Below, piece after piece: positions 8,666 through 17,015 of a DNA stretch of 64,000 bases; position 1 is the first letter of the stretch, and the number at the start of each line of letters is the position of its first letter. Below the pieces are notes generated by a model. That model had not been told where the DNA came from, did no database searches, and was given only the letters and a program-made list of their open reading frames with translations. Both the position numbers and the translations under genes were made by a program. Origin of the DNA: Streptomyces sp. H27-H1 (GTDB lineage: Bacteria > Actinomycetota > Actinomycetes > Streptomycetales > Streptomycetaceae); assembly GCF_026627445.1 (NCBI RefSeq), contig NZ_JAPNLJ010000018.1, forward strand, positions 62,001 to 126,000, read 5' to 3'.

Positions 8666-9696
8666 CCACCTCCGCGTCCGCGCCGATACGCGTGGCCCAC
8701 TTGGCCGACCTGCACATAGGTTCCGCCTTGCAGGGGCTGGCGCAGTACCCCGGGGCGCCCGCGATAGACCGGAGCGCAGCCCCGTACGAGGCCCTGCGCG
8801 TGGCCGTGCGCCACATTGTCGAAGGCGGCTACCACGCGGTGCTCATCGCCGGGGACGTCTTCGACCGCCGACACGCCGACGCCCGGGCACTGGCCGCCTG
8901 CCAGGACGCGCTGGCCGCCTTCCACGAAGCGGGCCTGCGCACGGTGGTGGTCTCGGGCAACCACGACGCCCAGACCCCGCTGCCCCACAAACTGAACCTC
9001 CCGCCCTCGGTGCGCTGGCTCGCCGCCGACGCCCCCGAGTCGGTGGCCTGGCCCGACCTCGGCATCACCGTCCACGGCCAGTCGGTGGCCGAGCCCGACG
9101 AGCGCCGCGACCTCGCGGCCGGCTATCCGCGCGCGATACCCGGCGCCGTCAACATAGGGCTGCTGCACACCAGCCTGCACGGCGCCTGGAGCCGCCGGAT
9201 CTGCGCACCGGCCGACCCGCGGACCCTGGCCCGCGCCGGATACGACTACTGGGCGCTGGGCCACGTCCACCACCGGCTGATCCCCGGCGCCGGGGCTTTC
9301 GCCGTCTACCCGGGCAACACGCACGCCCGCGGCCCGGGAGAGCCGGGCGGCCGCGGATTCACCGAACTGCTCATCGAAGGACCCGCATCGGGTCCCGCGC
9401 CGGATGCCGGACCGGATCCCGGACCGGGTTCCGCAGCGGCTCCCGGCCCCGGCGGTGACCGCCGCCGCATCACCATCCGCCCGGTGGACACCGCCCCCGT
9501 GCGCTACGAGACGCTCCACCTCCCGTACCCGGCGACCGCCGAGGCCGAGCTGAGGGACCGGTTCGCGGCCCTCGCCGAGCCGCCCGCGGGCGGCTGCGTC
9601 GTCTGGACCCTCAGCGCCGCCACCCCGCCCGGCCTCCTCCACGAGGCCCGCGCCCTGGCCGGCCCGGCCGCGATGGTCTGCCCCGCCGAGGGCTGA
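8662..9696 (+). CDS. metallophosphoesterase, SbcD/YhaO-like DNA repair exonuclease
   Basis: 344 residues with the five calcineurin-type metal motifs: DLHIGS (residue ~15), GDVFDRRHAD (~67), SGNHDAQ (~97), a LLHTSLHG histidine (~168) and GHVHH (~203). This set and the spacing fit the SbcD/Mre11/YhaO nucleases. A Pro/Gly-rich linker (residues ~240-265) precedes a small C-terminal cap domain. Mn-dependent DNA end processing is expected. The usual partner, a large SMC-like ATPase (SbcC/YhaN), is not next to it: the gene beyond is on the other strand. GTG at 8662 overlaps the preceding stop. Confidence 0.88.
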   Translation: MTTSASAPIRVAHLADLHIGSALQGLAQYPGAPAIDRSAAPYEALRVAVRHIVEGGYHAVLIAGDVFDRRHADARALAACQDALAAFHEAGLRTVVVSGNHDAQTPLPHKLNLPPSVRWLAADAPESVAWPDLGITVHGQSVAEPDERRDLAAGYPRAIPGAVNIGLLHTSLHGAWSRRICAPADPRTLARAGYDYWALGHVHHRLIPGAGAFAVYPGNTHARGPGEPGGRGFTELLIEGPASGPAPDAGPDPGPGSAAAPGPGGDRRRITIRPVDTAPVRYETLHLPYPATAEAELRDRFAALAEPPAGGCVVWTLSAATPPGLLHEARALAGPAAMVCPAEG

Positions 9697-9720
9697 ACCC
9701 GGTTGAACCCCAGACCCGCC

Positions 9721-11316
9721 CTACCCCCGGACCCGGACCGTCACCGCGTGCCACCCGGTGGCCCCGTCCGGGACGGTTCCGGCGCGGTCCCCCGTCTGCA
9801 CGGCGCCGGTACGGTCCGTGGCCCGGACCTCCAGGGTGTGCCCGCCCGCAGCCGCCTCCCAGAGCCACACCCACTGGCGCCAGGTGTCGTCCCCGTCCGC
9901 CTCCCCGAGCCGGGCCTCCCGCCACGGACCTGCGTCCACCCGTACCTCCACCCGCGCGATGCCCCGGTGCTGCGCCCACGCCACTCCGGCGACGGCCACC
10001 CGGCCCGCCGCGACCCCGGCGAAGGAGCGCGGGGTGTCGATGCGCGACTGGGTCTTGACCGGAGCCCGCCGCGCCCAGGACCGGCGCACCCAGTACGCGT
10101 CGTAGGCGGTGAAGGTGGTCAGCCGCAGCTCGCGCAGCCACTTGCACGCGGAGACGTACCCGTACAGGCCCGGCACGATCATCCGGACGGGGAATCCGTG
10201 CCGGAACGGGAGCGGCTCACCGTTCATCCCGACCGCCAGCAGGGCCTCCCTGCCGTCCATCACGGCCTCCACGGGGGTGCCGATGGTCATCCCGTCCACC
10301 GAGCGGGCCACCAGCTGGTCGGCGCGGCCGCCCTGCGACGGCGGTCGCACCCCCGCCTCGCGGAGCAGATCGGCGAGGCGCACGCCAAGCCAGCGGGCAT
10401 TGCCCGCGTACGGGCCACCGACCTCGTTGGACACGCAGGTGAGGGTGGCGTCGTGCTCGACCAGGGGGCGGGTCAGCAGCTCCCGCAGATCGAGGGTGAG
10501 GGGCCGGGAGACCCCGTCCCCGTACACGCGCAGCCGCCAGGTGTCCGCGTCCACGCGCGGCACGACCAGCGCGGTGTCCACCCGGTAGAAGTCCCGGTTG
10601 GGGGTGACGAAGCGGGCGGCCCCGGGAATCCGCAGGTCCGACCCGGCCGGTACGGGCGGGGCCGGCACGGCGGGCGGTGGCAGGACGAGCCCGGCCCGCG
10701 AGGCCGTGGCTCCCGCGTCCCCGAAGGCGCCGAGCCGCCGCGCGGCGTAGGCGGTCCCGGCCGAGAGCGCCAGGGCGGCGACGGCGAGACGGCCGAAGCC
10801 GCGCCGGTCGACGGCTCCGGGCGCGGCGGCTCCAGGGGATTGCGGATGGGGCCGTCGTGCGGCTCTGACCAGCACATACAGGATTGCGGCGGCCGTGAGG
10901 CCGCCCGACAGCGAGGGCAGGGCGTCCTTCCACGTGGCCTCCGGGCGGCTGATCGCGGCCACCGCTCCGAGCGCGCCGAAGGCGGCCGCGAGCGCCGTGC
11001 CCGCGGGCAGGTGGCGTACGGCCAGCAGCCCGGCCGCGATCGCCACGGCGGCCAGCGCGGCGCCGATGCCGAGCGTCAGGGCCAGCTTGTCGTCCGTACC
11101 GAACTGGCGGATCGCCCACTCCTTGAGGGCGGCCGGGGTGCGGTCGACCACGGCGCCGCCGACGGCGGTGACCGGGGCGGCCTCGGGCCGGACGGCCGTC
11201 GCGGCCAGCTGGGCCAGAGCGAGCCCGGCGAGGGCCGCGAGCAGTCCGCTGACGGCGCCGAGCGCGTACCGCCCGGGCCTGCCCGGGTCGGCCCGCCCCG
11301 TTTTCGCGCGGATCAT
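9721..11316 (-). CDS. membrane sulfite-oxidase-like molybdopterin oxidoreductase
   Basis: 531 residues. The N-terminal ~175 residues contain about four membrane helices, then VDRRGFGRLAVAALALSAG forms a further hydrophobic segment. The rest is the sulfite oxidase fold: ATLTCVSNEVGGP near residue 295 supplies the molybdenum-coordinating Cys, GFPVRMIVPGLYGY and KWLRELRLTTF are core motifs, and a Mo-co dimerisation domain closes the protein (WAQHRGIARVEVRVD). Such Streptomyces proteins are assumed to expose the Moco domain outside; the electron donor and acceptor are unknown. ATG at 11316. It is convergent with the phosphoesterase gene, 24 nt apart. Confidence 0.9.
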   Translation of the reverse strand: MIRAKTGRADPGRPGRYALGAVSGLLAALAGLALAQLAATAVRPEAAPVTAVGGAVVDRTPAALKEWAIRQFGTDDKLALTLGIGAALAAVAIAAGLLAVRHLPAGTALAAAFGALGAVAAISRPEATWKDALPSLSGGLTAAAILYVLVRAARRPHPQSPGAAAPGAVDRRGFGRLAVAALALSAGTAYAARRLGAFGDAGATASRAGLVLPPPAVPAPPVPAGSDLRIPGAARFVTPNRDFYRVDTALVVPRVDADTWRLRVYGDGVSRPLTLDLRELLTRPLVEHDATLTCVSNEVGGPYAGNARWLGVRLADLLREAGVRPPSQGGRADQLVARSVDGMTIGTPVEAVMDGREALLAVGMNGEPLPFRHGFPVRMIVPGLYGYVSACKWLRELRLTTFTAYDAYWVRRSWARRAPVKTQSRIDTPRSFAGVAAGRVAVAGVAWAQHRGIARVEVRVDAGPWREARLGEADGDDTWRQWVWLWEAAAGGHTLEVRATDRTGAVQTGDRAGTVPDGATGWHAVTVRVRG

Positions 11317-11354
11317 GTGGACTCACCACCCGCCCCGCTCGGTGCGTATGTGTT

Positions 11355-11385
11355 CCCCCGGTTCCAGCGTGCTCCGAACCGGGGG
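11355..11385 (-). terminator. hairpin terminator after the 103-aa gene
   Basis: CCCCCGGTTC and GAACCGGGGG form perfect 10-bp arms around an 11-nt loop, 8 nt beyond the stop of the small minus-strand gene. There is no U tract, as is common in Streptomyces. Confidence 0.6.
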
Positions 11386-11393
11386 TCCGCGCC

Positions 11394-11705
11394 TCAGGCG
11401 AGCAGGTGGCCGGCCCGCTGCGAGGCTCGCCGGGCCATGGCCGCGAGCCGGCTCTCCGGATCCGCCGGGGCGGCCGCGCGGTGGCCGGCGCTCTGGCGGC
11501 GCTTGCGGAGTTCCACGATCCCGGCGGTGAGCCGTTCCCGCGGGTCGGAGCGGTGCGCCAGATCCTGCTCCCGGTACGCGGGCAGATCCTGCTTCCGGTC
11601 GGCGGGCGGACGTAACCGGCCGGTGGCGGGCTCGGTTGCCCGGCCGGTGTGGAGCTTCGGGAGCTCCAGCGTGGCGCGGGTGTGGTTCGGGTCGGTCGCG
11701 GACAT
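11394..11705 (-). CDS. small hydrophilic protein of unknown function
   Basis: 103 residues, very rich in Arg, Ala and Asp/Glu, beginning MSATDPNHTRATLELPKLHTG. No membrane segment or signal peptide. The C-terminal half (ERLTAGIVELRKRRQSAG ... SRLAAMARRASQRAG) is likely helical. I do not recognise a family. ATG at 11705 was preferred over an in-frame start 15 codons upstream because GGAAGGA lies 8 nt before it. A strong hairpin follows. Codon bias in the third position looks like that of its neighbours, which supports a real gene. Confidence 0.6.
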   Translation of the reverse strand: MSATDPNHTRATLELPKLHTGRATEPATGRLRPPADRKQDLPAYREQDLAHRSDPRERLTAGIVELRKRRQSAGHRAAAPADPESRLAAMARRASQRAGHLLA

Positions 11706-11908
11706 GGCGGGCGTCCTTCCGGCGGTGGCGGCGTCGGAAAGGGCGGTCACCGGAGGATGGCTCCGCTGACCGCCCCTGATCCGTTTCCGTCAGTTTCCTT
11801 CAGTGAACCCAGTGCCGCGCTCGAGTGGCGGCCGGTCGGCCCGGTTGTCCCTCATGCGGGTGGGGAGCTTCCCGCGGGAGGGTGAGGGAGAGGTCCTCCG
11901 TGTATTCC

Positions 11909-11924
11909 CACCACCTTTGTGGTG
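11909..11924 (-). terminator. hairpin 5 nt after the GH89 stop
   Basis: On the minus strand CACCAC-AAAG-GTGGTG forms a perfect 6-bp hairpin immediately after the stop codon of the glycosidase gene, followed by a moderately A/T-rich run. Likely terminator of the two-gene glycosidase operon. Confidence 0.5.
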
Positions 11925-11928
11925 TAGG

Positions 11929-14244
11929 TCAGTCGACCTCGGGCAGGGTGGCGGCGATGGCGGTCGCCAGGACGTACGGGTCGCCGCTCGGCCGGGCCGG
12001 GTGGCGGGTGGTGAGGCGGGCCCAGCCGTCCTCGAAGGCGTGCCAGTCGATCGCCTTCGGCGCGGCCTGCCGCGCCAGCGCCTCATCCAGCGAGGCGAAG
12101 TAGGAGGACCAGCGCCGGGCGTACAACTCGCTGATCAGACCGCTCCATTCACGGTTGGCGTAGTCGTGCAGGTGGCCGCCCTCGCTGGTGCTCTGGTGCC
12201 CCCACACGCTGAGGACCGAGCGGGCGTCGTACTCGTACCGGTCCTGCTCGGCCTCGTCGGCGCCGTGCGCCCGGGCCGCCGACAGCCAGGAGCCGAGCAG
12301 GAAGTTCGGATCGGAGCCGACGAGCTCGTCCAACTGCTTCTCCCGGTGAGCCCAGTCGGCGGTCAGTTCGCGGAACAGCGCCAGGTCCTTGGCCTCGTAG
12401 GCCGCCTTGATCCGGGGCAGCAGCACCCGCGAGTGGTTGGCGAGGGCCTGGCGGGCGGTGTCCACCAGGTCGAACCGGTAGGCGCTGGAGCCGCGCAGTC
12501 CGGGGTCCACCTTGAGGAGGTGGACCAGGGCCCGGCGTACCGAACCCGCCGGATAGCGCATCCCCTTGGGGCTCCAGTAGGCAGATCCCGCCGCCGTCAG
12601 GCTCGGCCGGGCCGAGAACAGGCTGTCCTGGGACTCCGACCAGAGCCCCGAGGAGGTGCTGTACGGCCCCTTGCGCAGCTCGTCCCACGCCGCGGCGGCC
12701 TCGGCGTCCGGGGCCCCGTACCGGCGGCCCGCGAAGTCCGCGAACCACTTCTGCTGGTCGACGGGGCCGGGCTCCCAGGCCAGGTCGGTGAAGAGGTCGA
12801 AGGCCGCCGGGTTGGTCCCGGTGGCCTCCGGCAGGTAGGCGATGCCGGTCAGCGCACTGTCCGGCTTCGCGCGCCAGGACTGGAAGCGGTCGATCCACAC
12901 CGAGGTGTTGGCGCCGATCGTCGTGTGCCCGCCGAAGTTGTAGATCGAGCCGATCGCGTACGGGGCCCCGCCCCAACGGGTCTCGCGGTCGAGCCGGTTG
13001 TACCGGTCGGAGAGCCCGTCCAGGATCAGCAGCTTCGAGGTGTCCACCCCGGAGAGGAGCTCCTTGGTCGGGTCGTCCTGCCAGCCCAGCACCGCCCACA
13101 GCGCGCCCGGGTGGGCCGCCCACAGGGCCTGCTGCACCGCCCCGGCGGCCGCCTTCACATCCACCGAACCGGTCAGCCCGCCCTCGTGCAACGGGCTCAT
13201 CCGGTACATGGAGCTGTCCCCGAACACCGCACGCTGCTCGGCGTAGTACGCGGCGGCCAGTCGCGCGAAGGGCGGCGAGACCGGGTCCAGCCAGTCCGGC
13301 CGGTCGAAGCCCGCCCAGCCGCCCTGCGGAACCGTCGCCGCGCCCGGGTTGCGCTCCGCGAAGGACGGCGGCACGGTCCCGAAGTAGCCCGGCAGCACCG
13401 GGGTCATCCCCAGACTGCGCAGCTGGTCGGCGATCCTGCCGCCCAACTCGGCTCGGCCGCGCATCAGTTCCTCGGACACCGGGCCGCCGAAGCCGCTCAG
13501 GTTCTGCAGCAGCCACCAGCTCTGGTGACCGGGACCGGGGATCCACTTCCGCAGCTCCTCGGCGGTGTAGCCGAACCGCTGGAGCGCACGGTAGTACGGG
13601 TACTCGGCGCCGACCTGCACGAACACCTCGTTGATGCCGTGCAGTGCGAGCAGGTCGATCTGCCGCTGGTGCTCCTCGAAGGTGCGGTACGGGCCGCTGT
13701 ACCCGTCGTCGGTGTCGTTGAGCGCGTACCGGTGTGCGACGAGCGCGCTGCGGGTGACCGGGGCGGGCACCGCCGGCAGCTCGGCGGGCAGCATGCCGAT
13801 GCTGTCGCCGGGCCAGCCGATGTCGGCTCCGGCGACGTGCTGGAGGTACCAGCCGACCCCGGTGAGCAGGGTGGCGCCGGTGGAACCCCGGACGGTGATC
13901 GCGCCGGCCGTACCGGACACGGTGAAGCCGTCCGGCCCGGCCCCGGGGTCGGACACCAGGGTGAACTGCCCGGCGTGCCGCGGCAGCAGCCGCCGCAGGG
14001 AGGCCCGCGCGGGCGCGGCGTCGAAGGCCTGCGGCCGGGGGGCGGGCGCCGCCTGCGCGGCGGGTGCCGCGCCGGCCCGGGCGGGAGACCGGGTGGCGGG
14101 AGCGGATGGCTGGGCGGCGGGAGCCGTCGCTCCGGGGGCGGCTCCGGCGACCGCCAGGGTGAGCAGGGCCGCGGGCAGTGCGGCCAGGGTGACCCGGCGG
14201 CGCACCTGCCCGGCCCGTCCGCGTGGTGGGATGGGGACCGGCAT
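11929..14244 (-). CDS. alpha-N-acetylglucosaminidase (GH89, NAGLU-like), secreted
   Basis: 771 residues. The N-terminus (MPVPIPPRGRAGQVRRRV then a long hydrophobic run) is a signal peptide, and the Ala/Pro-rich stretch after it is a linker. The body has the GH89 order: a small alpha/beta domain, then YALNDTDDGYSGPYRTFEEH, LLALHGINEVFVQVG, GHQSWWLLQNLSGFGGPV and a helical C-terminal domain. GH89 enzymes release terminal alpha-GlcNAc from heparan-type or mucin-type glycans. ATG at 14244 was chosen over the in-frame ATG at 14331 because it has GAGG 9 nt upstream and opens the signal peptide. It follows the alpha-galactosidase gene and is probably cotranscribed. Confidence 0.93.
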   Translation of the reverse strand: MPVPIPPRGRAGQVRRRVTLAALPAALLTLAVAGAAPGATAPAAQPSAPATRSPARAGAAPAAQAAPAPRPQAFDAAPARASLRRLLPRHAGQFTLVSDPGAGPDGFTVSGTAGAITVRGSTGATLLTGVGWYLQHVAGADIGWPGDSIGMLPAELPAVPAPVTRSALVAHRYALNDTDDGYSGPYRTFEEHQRQIDLLALHGINEVFVQVGAEYPYYRALQRFGYTAEELRKWIPGPGHQSWWLLQNLSGFGGPVSEELMRGRAELGGRIADQLRSLGMTPVLPGYFGTVPPSFAERNPGAATVPQGGWAGFDRPDWLDPVSPPFARLAAAYYAEQRAVFGDSSMYRMSPLHEGGLTGSVDVKAAAGAVQQALWAAHPGALWAVLGWQDDPTKELLSGVDTSKLLILDGLSDRYNRLDRETRWGGAPYAIGSIYNFGGHTTIGANTSVWIDRFQSWRAKPDSALTGIAYLPEATGTNPAAFDLFTDLAWEPGPVDQQKWFADFAGRRYGAPDAEAAAAWDELRKGPYSTSSGLWSESQDSLFSARPSLTAAGSAYWSPKGMRYPAGSVRRALVHLLKVDPGLRGSSAYRFDLVDTARQALANHSRVLLPRIKAAYEAKDLALFRELTADWAHREKQLDELVGSDPNFLLGSWLSAARAHGADEAEQDRYEYDARSVLSVWGHQSTSEGGHLHDYANREWSGLISELYARRWSSYFASLDEALARQAAPKAIDWHAFEDGWARLTTRHPARPSGDPYVLATAIAATLPEVD

Positions 14245-14343
14245 GCGCTTCGTCCTCGTCTCGGCCGGGTCCGGCGGTGGGGCCGGCTCGCTCGGCTCTG
14301 TGGGTGGGTGCTTCCTCGTCTGGTTCCCCATGCGGGCGGGCCG

Positions 14344-16059
14344 TCAGACCGGCAGGGCCCACGCCTGGTCGACCTGGTGGTCTCCGCAGGGCGTCAGCCG
14401 CAGCCGCTCGACGGGCGTGCCCGGGTCGGCGGGGGCCGCCGCCGGGGCCGGCGCGGTCAGGCAGAGCCCGCTCGCATCCTCGACCAGCGCTCCGTCGCGG
14501 CGGGGGGTCCAGCTCTGACCGGCCTCGCGGCGCCGCGGTCCGTCCGAGCAGTCGGCCAGCTCCACGAGGTGCTCCTCGCCCGCCGACAGGCACTCGCCGG
14601 CCAGCCGCAGGCTGCCGTTGCGGCCCAGGGTCCAGCGCTGGTCGGGTGCGCCCGTACAGGCGCCCATCACGACGGCGCCGACACCGGTGGTGTTCGCCCC
14701 GTCGGCGCAGGCGGCGCCCTGGCCGGAGCCCCGGCCGGCGATCTGCCCGGTGGGCACGGCTTCGGCGCAGCCGCTGCGCGGAGTGAGCCGCCAGACGCCC
14801 GTGTCGTGTGCGGCCAGGGTTGCGGTCAACGTGTCGGACACCTCCCCGGTTTCACCGTTCCACAGGTTCTTCGCGTCGACGGTGCAGGAGCCGAGGCCGA
14901 TCTCGTCGAGCGGTACGCGGATGTCGCGGGCGGCGCCGGACCGGTTGAGCACGGCGACCGCCCGGTCCCCGTCCGCCAGCGGACGTACCAGGATGTCGGA
15001 GGTGGCGTTCGAGGAGACCACCGCGCCCTGACGGCCCATGGGGTCCTGGTCCAGCGCGATCAGATCGGTGTTGCCGAGGGCGGCGAGCCCGTCCGGGGTG
15101 AGCTCGGAAACCTGCGAGGACAGGATGAACGGCGCGGCCATCATGGCCCACAGTCCCACTTGGCTGCGGCTCTCCGCCGCGGTGAGTCCGGGGGCGCCCG
15201 CGATCAGGAAGTCGGGATCGTTCCAGTTGCCGGGGCCGGCGTACCGGCCGAGCCAGCGGTTGTAGCCGTAGTTGCCCATGACCGAGCTCCAGCGCGAGGT
15301 GTCCGGGGCGGCGGGCTTGTAGACCTTGATGTCCCGGCCCTCGCGCCACAGCTGGCCGGTCTCGCCGACCCAGTCGATCACCTTGTGCCAGTCGGAGCCG
15401 CCCCACTCGCCCTGCTGGAAGTAGGCGGGGGCCGAGGCGGACAGCGCCATGGCCCGGCCGCTGTCGCGCAGTGCCTTCGCGACGGAGTTGTAGGCGTCCC
15501 GGTAGGCCTGTTCCTTGGTCTTCCCCTCGGGCACCCAGAGGTTGCAGCCGTCCATCTTGACGTAGTCCACCTCCCAGGAGGCGAACTGCCGGGCGTCGCG
15601 GGCGTAGTGGTCGGGTCCGCCGCCGTCGGGGGAGCCGCTGCCGGGGTAGCGCTCGCAGGTGAGGGAGCCGGCGTCCTGGTAGATGCCGAACTTCAGCTTC
15701 CTGTCGTGCAGGTACCTGCCGAGCCAGTCCATGCCGTGCGGGAACTTCTGTGTGTCTACGACCAGATTGCCTTCCGCGTCGCGGCTCCTGGTCATCCAGC
15801 AGTCGTCGATGGTGACGGTGTCGTAGCCCTTGGCGGCCAGACCGGTGGCCACGAGCGCGTCCGCGTTCGCCACGACCTTGGCCTCGTCGATGTCGCACAT
15901 GTAGTGCGCCCAGTTGTTCCAGCCCATGGGCGGGGTGAGCGCGAGCGGGGTGTCCGAGGTCGCGGTCGGCTCGGCCGCCGCCGGGGCGGGGCAGAGCGCG
16001 AGGGCGAGCAGGGCGGCCGCGGTCAGACAGGGGAGCGACGCACGCAGGCGAGGCGGCAC
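14344..16059 (-). CDS. alpha-galactosidase (GH27) with C-terminal ricin-type lectin domain, secreted
   Basis: 571 residues: signal peptide (~residues 1-30, ending in APAAA), GH27 barrel, then a beta-trefoil CBM13-like domain. Diagnostic motifs are LTPPMGWNNW (~40), TIDDCWM (~82), YVKMDGCN with the nucleophile Asp (~165) and the NWNDPDFLI segment (~265). The lectin part carries QxW-type repeats (DQRWTLG, DQAWALP). It should release terminal alpha-galactose (or alpha-GalNAc/beta-L-arabinose in some relatives) outside the cell. GTG at 16059 is supported by AAGGAG 5 nt upstream. The GH89 gene follows, and a TetR gene is divergent. Confidence 0.93.
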   Translation of the reverse strand: MPPRLRASLPCLTAAALLALALCPAPAAAEPTATSDTPLALTPPMGWNNWAHYMCDIDEAKVVANADALVATGLAAKGYDTVTIDDCWMTRSRDAEGNLVVDTQKFPHGMDWLGRYLHDRKLKFGIYQDAGSLTCERYPGSGSPDGGGPDHYARDARQFASWEVDYVKMDGCNLWVPEGKTKEQAYRDAYNSVAKALRDSGRAMALSASAPAYFQQGEWGGSDWHKVIDWVGETGQLWREGRDIKVYKPAAPDTSRWSSVMGNYGYNRWLGRYAGPGNWNDPDFLIAGAPGLTAAESRSQVGLWAMMAAPFILSSQVSELTPDGLAALGNTDLIALDQDPMGRQGAVVSSNATSDILVRPLADGDRAVAVLNRSGAARDIRVPLDEIGLGSCTVDAKNLWNGETGEVSDTLTATLAAHDTGVWRLTPRSGCAEAVPTGQIAGRGSGQGAACADGANTTGVGAVVMGACTGAPDQRWTLGRNGSLRLAGECLSAGEEHLVELADCSDGPRRREAGQSWTPRRDGALVEDASGLCLTAPAPAAAPADPGTPVERLRLTPCGDHQVDQAWALPV

Positions 16060-16093
16060 GGAGTCTCCTTGACGTGGGGGCTGTCGAGGGCTC

Positions 16094-16122
16094 AGTGCAG
16101 CGGTGTGACTACCCGCTGTCAA
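16094..16122 (-). promoter_or_regulatory. promoter of the glycosidase operon
   Basis: On the minus strand a perfect -35 box TTGACA (16122-16117) stands 17 nt before TGCACT (16099-16094), a weak -10. A start near 16087 would give a 28-nt leader to the GTG at 16059. Confidence 0.5.
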
Positions 16123-16190
16123 CATAAGTCGAGGGTTATCGGTCAATGACCAGCAATATGGGTGTAGTCGAGCGCGCTCGAAGGGGTTGA

Positions 16191-16211
16191 TACGCCGTAC
16201 GAACCGGCGTA
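16191..16211. promoter_or_regulatory. operator-like inverted repeat between GH27 and tetR genes
   Basis: TACGCCG and CGGCGTA are perfect 7-bp arms separated by 7 nt. The site lies 29 nt before the TetR start codon and within the divergent promoter region. A repressor site for the adjacent TetR is the simplest reading. Confidence 0.5.
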
Positions 16212-16224
16212 CGTGACACTGGCT

Positions 16225-16237
16225 GATACGCTGTATC
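16225..16237. promoter_or_regulatory. second operator-like palindrome before tetR
   Basis: GATACGCTGTATC has perfect 5-bp arms around GCT and ends 2 nt before the proposed ATG of the TetR gene. GATAC-N3-GTATC is a usual geometry for TetR half-sites. Confidence 0.4.
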
Positions 16238-16239
16238 TC

Positions 16240-16884
16240 ATGCCGAGGAGATCAGCCGCCCTGGACCGTGCCACACCCGCGACGATCGCCGCCGCCGCCC
16301 TGCGGATCCTCGACGAGCAGGGGCCCGCCGCGCTCAGTTTCCGCGCGCTCGCCGACCGGCTCGACGTCTCGCACGCCACCGTCCAGCGCCGCTGCACCGA
16401 CCTCGCCGGCCTGCTCGACCTCTGCACCGAACACCTCGCCGCCCAGCTGCCCGAGATCCGGGCCGACGTGGGCTGGGCCGAAGCCACAGAGCAGCGGTTC
16501 ACCGCCCTCTACCGGCTCCTCGCGGACCACCCCGGGTTGATGATCCTGCGAGGCGGCCGCCCCTGGCTCGGCCGCCAGCTGCTCGCCCGGCTCGTGGAAC
16601 CGGCCCTCGCCGACAGCGTGGCCGCCGGGATGACCCCCGCCGAGGCGATGACCGCCTACCGGCGGATGTACCTGCTGACCCTGGGCAGCGCCGCCTTCGT
16701 CGACCACCGCGACCCGGCCGCCGCCACCGCCGCATCGCGCGGCGCACTGGCCGCCCTGGATCCCGCCGAGTTCCCCGTGCTCTCCGGCGGACTGGCCGAC
16801 GTACTGCCCGCCCTGACCGACCACGAGGTGTACTACGGCGCCCTGCGCCAGCTGATCGAGGCGGCCCGGCCCGCCGGAGCCTGA
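16240..16884 (+). CDS. TetR/AcrR family transcriptional regulator
   Basis: 214 residues. HTH at about residues 10-60 (TIAAAALRILDEQG, FRALADRLDVSHATVQRRC), then an all-helical ligand domain. The recognition helix is odd: VSHATVQRRC instead of the usual VSxxxLYxHF. ATG at 16240 was chosen; GTG at 16213 is also in frame but falls between the two palindromes. The gene is divergent from the alpha-galactosidase/alpha-N-acetylglucosaminidase operon, so it probably controls glycan use and itself. The effector may be a sugar, but that is a guess. Confidence 0.87.
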   Translation: MPRRSAALDRATPATIAAAALRILDEQGPAALSFRALADRLDVSHATVQRRCTDLAGLLDLCTEHLAAQLPEIRADVGWAEATEQRFTALYRLLADHPGLMILRGGRPWLGRQLLARLVEPALADSVAAGMTPAEAMTAYRRMYLLTLGSAAFVDHRDPAAATAASRGALAALDPAEFPVLSGGLADVLPALTDHEVYYGALRQLIEAARPAGA

Positions 16885-16937
16885 GGGCGGGCCGGGGGGT
16901 CAGAAAGGGCGGGCCCGAGAACGACAGGCCCGACCGG

Positions 16938-16989
16938 CAGTTCCGTACGACAGCGGCGTACGGCAGTTCCGAACGACAGTGCCGTACGG
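16938..16989. repeat. two tandem 26-nt repeats, each an inverted repeat, upstream of the PLP enzyme
   Basis: Units 16938-16963 and 16964-16989 share 23 of 26 positions (both begin CAGTTCCG and end CGTACGG), and a third partial copy CTTCCGAACGACAG follows. Each unit holds CCGTACG or CCGAACG, 7 nt, then CGTACGG. They occupy the leader of the gene at 17016 and look like stacked operator sites, though a simple tandem duplication is possible. Confidence 0.55.
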
Positions 16990-17015
16990 CTTCCGAACGA
17001 CAGGAGTGCGGGTTC

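Noticed and set aside
16938..16989. CRISPR-like repeats
   Set aside because: Only two full units are present, directly abutting without spacers.
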